NCBI GenBank assembly: GCA_029213065.1
Contig: JARGPH010000025.1
Location: forward strand, 1-64,000
Direction of reading: 5' to 3'
Origin: Verrucomicrobiales bacterium
GTDB lineage: Bacteria > Verrucomicrobiota > Verrucomicrobiia > Verrucomicrobiales > DEV007
DNA length: 64,000 nucleotides
Both the position numbers and the translations under genes were made by a program. Of the stretch, positions 58,316 through 64,000 are shown piece after piece (the stretch's first letter is position 1; each line of letters opens with the position of its first letter). The notes below the pieces were generated by a model. The model was not told where the DNA came from. It did no database searches and saw only the letters and a program-made list of their open reading frames with translations.

Positions 58316-60835
58316 ATGGCTACTCTGACTCCAGATCAGGTCACCGATCGCCAATCCAATGATGCGATTTTTGACCAATTCCTCAACTACCTGATCGAAT
58401 CGGGGATCGACCCCTATGATCATCAGGAGGAGGCGATTCTCGAACTCTTCGGCGGGAACAATGTGATTCTCAATACTCCGACCGGTTCGGGGAAAACCCT
58501 CGTGGCGCTCGCGATGCAGTTTCGGGCGGTTTGTCAGGGGCGGCGGAGCTATTACACCGTGCCGGTCAAAGCGCTCGCGAATGAGAAGTTTCTCTCACTC
58601 TGTGCGATTTTCGGCCCCGAGCACGTTGGAATGATCACCGGGGATGCCACCGTGAATTCGGAAGCGCCCGTGATTTGCTGCACTGCTGAGATTTTGTCGA
58701 ACCTCGCCTTACGGGACGGGGCTGAAGCACCGGTCGATGATGTCATCATGGACGAGTTTCACTACTACTCGGATCATGAACGCGGCGTCGCCTGGCAGGT
58801 GCCTCTGTTGACCCTGCCTAAAGCACAATTCTTGCTGATGTCGGCGACACTGGGGGACACCGGATTTTTCGAAGACGAACTCACGAACCTCACGGGACGG
58901 CCCACTGCGCTCGTGAAATCCGAAGATCGTCCTGTCCCGCTCGAATTTGAATTCAGCACCACCGCCCTGGAGGAAAAGGTCGAGGAACTCGTTGTCGCGG
59001 ATCGGGCCCCGATCTACCTCGTGCATTTCACTCAGATGTCCTGCGCGAAAACGGCTCAGAACCTGATGAGCCGGAACTTCTGCACGAAGGAGGAAAAGAA
59101 CGAAATCGCAGATCTCCTCGTCGATGCGGATTTTCGCAGCCCTTACGGAAAGGAAATTAAAAAGCTGCTTCGGCACGGGCTTGGGATTCACCATGCGGGG
59201 CTCCTTCCGAAGTATAGGGTCCTCGTCGAGAAGCTGGCGCAGAAGGGCTTGCTCAAAGTGATTTGCGGGACCGACACGCTCGGGGTCGGGGTGAACGTGC
59301 CGATCCGGACGGTCCTTTTCACGCAGCTTTTTAAATACGGCGGACAGAAAACGAAGACGCTCGCGGTGCGTGACTTCAAGCAGATCAGCGGACGGGCGGG
59401 GCGCCGTGGCTTTGACAATGTCGGCTACGTTGTCGCGCAGGCTCCTGAGCACGTCATCGCCAACATCAAGGCGGAAGAGAAAGCGGAGGCGAAAGGGAAG
59501 AAGAGTCGCGCGGTGAAGAAGAAGCCGCCCGAAAAAGGGTTTGTGAACTGGGATGAAACGACCTTTCAAAAACTGATCGACTCGCCGCCGGAGAAGCTCT
59601 CAACCAGCTTTACGGTAAATCATGGCATGCTCCTCAATGTCCTCAGTCGTACTCATGAGGATGGCTGTGAAGCGCTGCGCGATGTCTTGCGTCGCAGCCA
59701 CGAGACCCCGGTGACGAAGCGCAAGCTCGGGCGTCGGGCCTTTGCCCTTTTCCGCGGTCTTGTCGAAGGCAACGTTTTGAAGATCATCCCGCCGGAAGAG
59801 CGAACCGGTCCCTCGAAGATCGCGCTGAACATTGATCTGCAGGAGGACTTTTCGCTCAACCAGGCGCTCGGTCTTTATTTGCTCGAAGCGATTCCCCAGC
59901 TCGATGAAACCGATCCCGAATACGCGCTGAACGTCATCTCCATCATCGAGGCGATTTTAGAGGATCCGACTGCGGTGATACGACGTCAGGTGGATAAGTT
60001 GAAAACCGCTCTCATGGCGGAGATGAAAGATCAGGGCGTCGAGTTCGATGACCGTCTCGAGCGGCTCGATGAGGTCGAGCATCCCAAGCCGGGGAAGGAT
60101 TTTATCTATAACACCTACAACGAATTTGTGCTTACGAATCCGTGGGCGAAAGAGGCTTCGGTGCGGCCGAAGTCAGTCGCCCGCGAGATGTTCGAGGAAT
60201 GGAAGTCTTTCGAGGATTACGTGAAACTGTACGGGCTCGAGCGGAGCGAGGCCGTGCTCCTGCGTCACCTCTCCGAAGTTTATAAGGTGCTCGATCGCAC
60301 CGTGCCGCCCGCGCTGATGACGGAGGAACTGGAGGAGGCGAGAACCTTCTTCGGGACAATGCTCCGGGGGATTGATTCGAGTCTTCTCGACGAGTGGGAG
60401 CGACTCAGTAATCCCGATGCAGAGCGGACGGCAGGCGAGGACGCTGCCCCCTCGCCCCCGCCTTCGTTTACCCGCGACAAGAGCGCCTTTGAGCGTCATG
60501 TCAGGACCGCAGTGTTCGACCTGCTTAAAGCGATCGAGCAGGGTGACTTTGACCGCGCGGAGGAAATCGCGCCGCCGTTGCCGGGCGACTTGCGGGCGAC
60601 GGTGGAGGAGTTTTTCTCAACGCATCGCGGGTTTCGATTCGATCCCGAAGCGCGAAACCGGAAGCATACCCGGATCAGTGCGGGGGAGGAAAAACGCACC
60701 TGGAAGGTCGAGCAGATCATCGTCGATCAGGAGGATTTCAACGACTGGCGGCTCATTGTTAAAGCGGACCTCGAGGCGAGCGATGAGCAGGAAAAGGCCG
60801 TCCTCGAATGGGTCGAATTCGGCCCGATTGTGTAA
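58316..60835 (+). CDS. Ski2-like DEAD/DEAH-box helicase with DUF3516
   Basis: About 839 residues. Walker A TPTGSGKT (54-61), DEFHYYSD (DExH type), SATLGDT (motif III), GLGIHHAGLLPKYR and SGRAGRRGFD (motif VI) are the superfamily-2 core close to Ski2/Mtr4 and bacterial DUF3516 helicases, followed by a long alpha-helical C-terminal region. It unwinds RNA or DNA in the cytoplasm. ATG at 58316 is preferred; ATG at 58286 adds ten residues but has only a G run directly before it. No exoribonuclease is adjacent. Confidence 0.85.
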   Translation: MATLTPDQVTDRQSNDAIFDQFLNYLIESGIDPYDHQEEAILELFGGNNVILNTPTGSGKTLVALAMQFRAVCQGRRSYYTVPVKALANEKFLSLCAIFGPEHVGMITGDATVNSEAPVICCTAEILSNLALRDGAEAPVDDVIMDEFHYYSDHERGVAWQVPLLTLPKAQFLLMSATLGDTGFFEDELTNLTGRPTALVKSEDRPVPLEFEFSTTALEEKVEELVVADRAPIYLVHFTQMSCAKTAQNLMSRNFCTKEEKNEIADLLVDADFRSPYGKEIKKLLRHGLGIHHAGLLPKYRVLVEKLAQKGLLKVICGTDTLGVGVNVPIRTVLFTQLFKYGGQKTKTLAVRDFKQISGRAGRRGFDNVGYVVAQAPEHVIANIKAEEKAEAKGKKSRAVKKKPPEKGFVNWDETTFQKLIDSPPEKLSTSFTVNHGMLLNVLSRTHEDGCEALRDVLRRSHETPVTKRKLGRRAFALFRGLVEGNVLKIIPPEERTGPSKIALNIDLQEDFSLNQALGLYLLEAIPQLDETDPEYALNVISIIEAILEDPTAVIRRQVDKLKTALMAEMKDQGVEFDDRLERLDEVEHPKPGKDFIYNTYNEFVLTNPWAKEASVRPKSVAREMFEEWKSFEDYVKLYGLERSEAVLLRHLSEVYKVLDRTVPPALMTEELEEARTFFGTMLRGIDSSLLDEWERLSNPDAERTAGEDAAPSPPPSFTRDKSAFERHVRTAVFDLLKAIEQGDFDRAEEIAPPLPGDLRATVEEFFSTHRGFRFDPEARNRKHTRISAGEEKRTWKVEQIIVDQEDFNDWRLIVKADLEASDEQEKAVLEWVEFGPIV

Positions 60836-60840
60836 GGGGG

Positions 60841-60910
60841 GGCGCCACCGTCTTGGGACGGCGGCTACGGATCGCTTGCTGAGGTAGCCGCGTTTGCAAA
60901 AACGTGGCCG
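60841..60910. repeat. Second inverted pair of GTAG-headed REP elements
   Basis: Minus-strand GTAGCCGCCGTCCCAAGACG continues to GTGGC (60868-60841), and plus-strand GTAGCCGCGTTTGCAAAAAC continues to GTGGC (60884-60910). Stems close on CCAA and GCAA. The pair fills the gap between the convergent helicase and DUF1499 genes, the same location type as the pair at 23992. Confidence 0.75.
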
Positions 60911-60911
60911 A

Positions 60912-61373
60912 TCAGAATTTCTTCCTCAGCTCCTCGACCCGTTTCCGGTTCGCTCCCATATCAGAGTATCCGACCCGCGAAGCCGAGCGGACGTGGAATA
61001 TTTTCTTCTCTTCGTTCTGCATGATCTCGAGGTCGTCGACGAAGCCGAAGACTTTGGAAAACGTTTCCGCGTAGAGATAGGGTGGCTCGTTGGTCACAAT
61101 TCGTGTTTTGGGGATGCTTTCGACCGCCTCGATGAGCTCTCCCCAGACCTCGCGTTCATCGGACTGGTAGGCGATCGGGTCGATCTGGTATTTGCGATCC
61201 GTAGAGAAGCTGGAAACGCAGTTGGGTTTTCCGGTGACCTCTCCGATTTTTCCATTGTCGACCGATTCAGGGCGGTTCGCACGAGACCAGGCACCGAGAA
61301 AGAAAAGCGCTCCGAAGAAAGCAAAATCGGCGAGGAAAACAGCGGCAATGATGACGATGAAAGTGGGCTCCAT
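60912..61373 (-). CDS. DUF1499 family membrane protein
   Basis: 153 residues. One N-terminal helix (FIVIIAAVFLADFAFFGALF), then DUF1499 features: GKPNCVSSFSTDRKYQIDPI, SKVFGFVDDLEIM, HVRSASRVGYSDMGANRKRV. The family is widespread and uncharacterised, probably periplasmic. ATG start; its 3' end abuts a REP pair and the convergent helicase. The gene stands alone. Confidence 0.85.
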   Translation of the reverse strand: MEPTFIVIIAAVFLADFAFFGALFFLGAWSRANRPESVDNGKIGEVTGKPNCVSSFSTDRKYQIDPIAYQSDEREVWGELIEAVESIPKTRIVTNEPPYLYAETFSKVFGFVDDLEIMQNEEKKIFHVRSASRVGYSDMGANRKRVEELRKKF

Positions 61374-61433
61374 TCAAAAAATGTGTAAGAATTGTAATTG
61401 GTCTTTTCGCAGACTCTCCTGATAGTAGGAATC

Positions 61434-61865
61434 ATGCAACCCACACACAGCAAAACAATTGGTTATATCCTCTGGATTTTCGGATTCACCGGAGCTCACC
61501 GGTTCTATTTTGGAAAACCTATTTCGGGAACGATCTGGCTCTGCACCCTGGGACTTCTGGGTGTTGGCTGGTTGATCGACCTTTTTCTCATTCCGGGAAT
61601 GGAGCGGAAAGCGGAGCAGCGCTACAAAAGTGGTCCGATCGATTATTCGACGGCCTGGATTCTTCAGACCTTTCTCGGGTATTTCGGCGTTCACCGGATG
61701 TACATGGGCAAATGGATCACGGGAATCATCTATCTCTGCACGGCCGGAATCTTCGGTATCGGCTACATCTACGATTATTTCACCCTCAACGGGCAGATCA
61801 GCGAGCGGAACGGAGCGAAGGCGCCTCCTTTCAAGAAGGCTGAAGTGGGCCTGATCGAAGGCTAA
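61434..61865 (+). CDS. Double TM2-domain membrane protein
   Basis: About 143 residues from ATG 61434, with two TM2 units: SKTIGYILWIFGFTGAHRFY plus WLCTLGLLGVGWLIDLFLI (about 7-51) and YSTAWILQTFLGYFGVHRMY plus IYLCTAGIFGIGYIYDYFTL (about 66-115), so four membrane helices. Each has the GxHRFY-like signature of the TM2 family. Function unknown. Tandem duplication of the domain within one chain is unusual, as most bacterial members have one. Confidence 0.8.
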   Translation: MQPTHSKTIGYILWIFGFTGAHRFYFGKPISGTIWLCTLGLLGVGWLIDLFLIPGMERKAEQRYKSGPIDYSTAWILQTFLGYFGVHRMYMGKWITGIIYLCTAGIFGIGYIYDYFTLNGQISERNGAKAPPFKKAEVGLIEG

Positions 61866-61945
61866 GACCTTCACCCGGGGAGAATTTTGCCTTTTCATCT
61901 CGGGAAATCGGGTGATAGCTACACCGTTCACATTACAAAGAAGAC

Positions 61946-62344
61946 ATGGCTAAAGGTTTTGAAATGGAAGGCACCGTAAAGGTGATAAATGAAGTCCAAA
62001 CATTCGCGAGCGGCTTCTCGAAGCGGGAATTCGTGATTGAAGTGGAGGACGGAAAATTTCCCCAGATGGTGAAATTTGAGTGCCTCAAAGAGAAGACGAC
62101 ACTGATCGATGATTACTCGATCGGTGATTCAGTAAAGGTGTATTTCGATATCCGCGGGAACGAATACAACGGTCGTTATTTCGTGAATTTGAACGCCTGG
62201 AAGCTCGAGAAACCCGGTGGTGGCGGTGCTCCTGCGAATGATGGCTACGCTGATCAGAGCGGGCCTCCTTCTCATTTGAGCGAACCGCCAGCTGATTACG
62301 GAAGTGCTCAAGGCGCTCCTTCAGACGACGATATCCCGTTTTAA
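61946..62344 (+). CDS. DUF3127 OB-fold protein with SSB-like tail
   Basis: 132 residues. N-terminal DUF3127 ([53 protein letters not shown], about 1-88) is a single-domain OB-like family. A Gly/Pro/Ser linker (about 90-125) ends in DDDIPF, the acidic tip that recruits partners in SSB proteins. It may bind single-stranded DNA or mRNA. ATG start; AAAGAAGAC precedes by 7 bases. 180 bases upstream of the RRM gene. Confidence 0.85.
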   Translation: MAKGFEMEGTVKVINEVQTFASGFSKREFVIEVEDGKFPQMVKFECLKEKTTLIDDYSIGDSVKVYFDIRGNEYNGRYFVNLNAWKLEKPGGGGAPANDGYADQSGPPSHLSEPPADYGSAQGAPSDDDIPF

Positions 62345-62453
62345 GGCGGCTATTATCGAAAGAGCAGAGGAGGCCTAATCGCTTGCTCATTAGGCGGCCT
62401 GCCTTAGGATGGGGCGCTTCCGGACATCAGGATACGTTAACTGCGGTATTTAT

Positions 62454-62470
62454 CGAAATGCGCGATTTCG
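62454..62470 (+). promoter_or_regulatory. Hairpin in the RRM gene leader
   Basis: CGAAATgcgcgATTTCG, 54 bases before the RRM start, a perfect 6-bp stem with a 5-base loop. It may be part of a temperature- or self-regulated leader, as for other RNA-binding proteins, but this is conjecture. Confidence 0.4.
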
Positions 62471-62524
62471 CCAGAGGCGGACGCGCGCCGCAACCGTCCG
62501 GAAAAATAAGAAACTAAAATTACT

Positions 62525-63535
62525 ATGTCAGAATCATCTTCCTCCGGAAATCAAGGGGATCGCAATCAGGGCTCCAGCAATCGCAGGCAGGGCGGAAATC
62601 GTAATCGCAACCGGAACCGCAGCCAGGGCGAAAACCGCAGTGGCGGTCGGACCAATGCCGAGCGCGCCCGTCGCCCCGCACCAAAGCCAACCGGCTTTCA
62701 GAAACTCATCAAGGCGATCACTTTCGGTCTTGTTGATCTCACCCCCAAGCGCGGTGGCGGGAAAAAAGGCGGAGCGGGCAAGTCGGCCAAGTCCGGCGAA
62801 AAACGCGCCCCGAGACTGATCGAGCCAACTTCTCCCCGTCTCTATGTCGGTAATCTCAATTACGATGCCACCGAAGACGAGCTGAAAGAATATTTCTCCA
62901 GCGTCGGTGAGGTGCAGAGTGCCACCATCATCAGGCAGCCGGGATCGGATCGCTCGAAAGGCTTCGGTTTCATCGAAATGAGCAGCATTGAGGAGGCGAA
63001 AAATGCTTCCTTTAATCTCAACGACAAAGAGTTCAAAGGTCGCAAGATGCTGGTGACCGGTGCCAAGCCTGAGCGGAAGCGTGACAACGATCGCGGTCCA
63101 CGCCAGGAGAGAGAAGGCCGCTCATCCGGCGGACGCCGCGAAGGTGGTCGTGGCCGTGATGGAGGTCGTGGTCGCGACGGTCGTTCCGGTGGACGTGACG
63201 GCGGAGGCCGCAAAGGTTCCGGAGATCGCGTCGAGAAACCGACCCGCACCGTGAAGCCACTCGAAATCGAAGTGGTGACTTCGCCTCAGCTGAAGCTGGG
63301 CCAGATCAATGCCACGGCAACGGATGAGGACATTAACGATCTTTTCAGCGGAATCGGAACCCTTCAAAAGCGTGACGCCATTGGTGAAGCGGCAGAAGGT
63401 GCTGTCACCCGTGATTACACGGTCGAACTGACTGATGTGGCCGAAGCGCAGAAAGCGGTCGAATTTCTTCACGACAAAACCTTCATGGGGCACACCATCA
63501 GCGTGACCGGGGTAGCGGGCGTTCCCGCTGAGTAA
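62525..63535 (+). CDS. RNA-binding protein with RRM domain and RG-rich linkers
   Basis: 336 residues. N-terminal Asn/Arg/Gly-rich tract (1-50), a canonical RRM (about 104-180) with RNP2 LYVGNL (106-111) and RNP1 KGFGFIEM (145-152), an RG/GG tract (about 185-240), and a second divergent RRM-like region (about 245-332). Resembles cyanobacterial and planctomycete RRM proteins that act as RNA chaperones in cold. ATG start, probably a long leader. A clear terminator follows. Confidence 0.88.
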   Translation: MSESSSSGNQGDRNQGSSNRRQGGNRNRNRNRSQGENRSGGRTNAERARRPAPKPTGFQKLIKAITFGLVDLTPKRGGGKKGGAGKSAKSGEKRAPRLIEPTSPRLYVGNLNYDATEDELKEYFSSVGEVQSATIIRQPGSDRSKGFGFIEMSSIEEAKNASFNLNDKEFKGRKMLVTGAKPERKRDNDRGPRQEREGRSSGGRREGGRGRDGGRGRDGRSGGRDGGGRKGSGDRVEKPTRTVKPLEIEVVTSPQLKLGQINATATDEDINDLFSGIGTLQKRDAIGEAAEGAVTRDYTVELTDVAEAQKAVEFLHDKTFMGHTISVTGVAGVPAE

Positions 63536-63570
63536 TTCAGTTACTTTCAATCCAGTATTGGATTTTGAAA

Positions 63571-63599
63571 AACCTCCCTGTTTCGGGGAGGTTTTTTTT
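63571..63599 (+). terminator. Rho-independent terminator of the RRM gene
   Basis: AACCTCCC/GGGAGGTT stem with a 7-base loop followed by a T run, 36 bases after the RRM stop. It also sits before the convergent partial gene. Confidence 0.9.
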
Positions 63600-63638
63600 G
63601 TGCCCGCGAGGAGGGGGCTGTCCTCGATGCGACCGATC

Positions 63639-64000
63639 TTACGGTCGGGAAATGTAACAGCGTAGCAGTCGGATCGCTGCTCGCACCGAGGTGAGAGAGG
63701 CCGTTTCCTCAGCGGTGTGGTAACCCGTGGTCGGGACCTGAAGGGTGGTGCCATTGATTGCTCCGCTGGTCGCGGCGGCGAGCCGGCCCAGCTCGGTTCG
63801 CCCCAGTGACATCGGCGCGGGGCGATCTGCATTTTGAGCCTCTATCCACTCGTCCTTGTAGGTGTGGCGAATCGCGAGACGTTTGCAAATCGAGGCGATC
63901 TCGTCGGTGAATCCGGGATCGAAAAGAGCGGTGGCATCCTTTTTACGAAGGACGAGGTCTTGCGCCGCGGCCGCCTCGGGAGAGGGGTAGGGGCTCGTGT
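63639..64000 (-). CDS. C-terminal part of a metallopeptidase-like gene (partial)
   Basis: About 119 C-terminal residues are inside the window; the 5' part lies beyond 64000. LQVPTTGYHTAEETASLTSV resembles the late His-x-x-Glu zinc-ligand region of M20/M42-type peptidases and deacylases. The rest is too short to place. Reading frame is fixed by the TAA at 63639-63641 and by continuous good codons to the window edge. Confidence 0.45.
   Translation of the reverse strand, partial: TSPYPSPEAAAAQDLVLRKKDATALFDPGFTDEIASICKRLAIRHTYKDEWIEAQNADRPAPMSLGRTELGRLAAATSGAINGTTLQVPTTGYHTAEETASLTSVRAAIRLLRCYISRP

Noticed and set aside
63122-63638. Antisense frame through the RRM gene joined to the partial gene
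   Set aside because: The real partial gene uses a different frame that stops at 63639; this frame mirrors the RG-rich tract.

Overview
This is a GC-rich (roughly 57-60 %) bacterial chromosome segment. It reads as Verrucomicrobiota, with Planctomycetota the only close alternative. The evidence is the gene families present: two DUF1549/DUF1553 proteins with CxxCH motifs, a DUF1501 partner, a DUF1592/DUF1552 pair next to an ECF sigma factor and its anti-sigma factor, an FGly sulfatase, two sialidases, a DUF4832 protein, a neutral-ceramidase-like protein, many secreted and Tat-exported proteins, and a WYL regulator. I found no plasmid, phage or CRISPR genes and no transposase gene. The phylum call is inference from gene content; no rRNA lies in the window.

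Layout. 0-8 kb: a 1231-residue ABCG-type exporter carrying TerB-like and FHA-like modules, divergent from a membrane protein with a degenerate C39-like domain; then a YhaM-like HD exoribonuclease, a GcvR-like ACT protein, a UbiA-family prenyltransferase and tRNA-Gln(TTG). 8-19 kb: PhoD-like phosphatase, Wzx-type flippase with methyltransferase, a lone DUF1549/DUF1553 protein, ceramidase-like protein followed by sialidase, a POT peptide transporter with a pseudopilin-like insert, and a kinase-like mini-protein. 19-24 kb: core metabolism (ROK kinase, dxr, cdsA, gpmI). 24-31 kb: sulfatase, DUF4832 protein and a DUF1501-DUF1549 operon. 31-41.7 kb: WYL regulator, PspA, a degenerate family-4 uracil-DNA-glycosylase-like protein, a DPBB-like protein, nadB, mscS, panC and a PQQ-type propeller. 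41.7-47.3 kb is the accessory-looking part: a perfect inverted-repeat element, an SMI1/KNR4-ankyrin gene, a cluster of palindromes, an L7/L12-CTD-like membrane protein, an FAD oxidoreductase, a LysR regulator and a 112-bp tandem repeat array. 47-64 kb: a zincin with a VHL-like domain, lnt, the ECF-controlled DUF1592/DUF1552/sialidase set, a Ski2-like helicase, DUF1499, a double TM2 protein, DUF3127 with an SSB-like tail, an RRM protein with a terminator, and the 3' end of a peptidase-like gene.

How it fits together: the accessory genes point to an aerobic heterotroph that degrades sulfated or sialylated glycans and lipids outside the cytoplasm, with several secreted enzyme sets, one of them probably under its own ECF sigma factor. 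The most unusual items are the VHL-zincin fusion, the pseudopilin-like insert in the POT transporter, the family-4 UDG relative without the expected catalytic and Fe-S residues, the C39-like domain detached from any ATPase, the 112-bp hairpin array at the end of the LysR gene, and GTAG-headed REP elements at three convergent gene ends.
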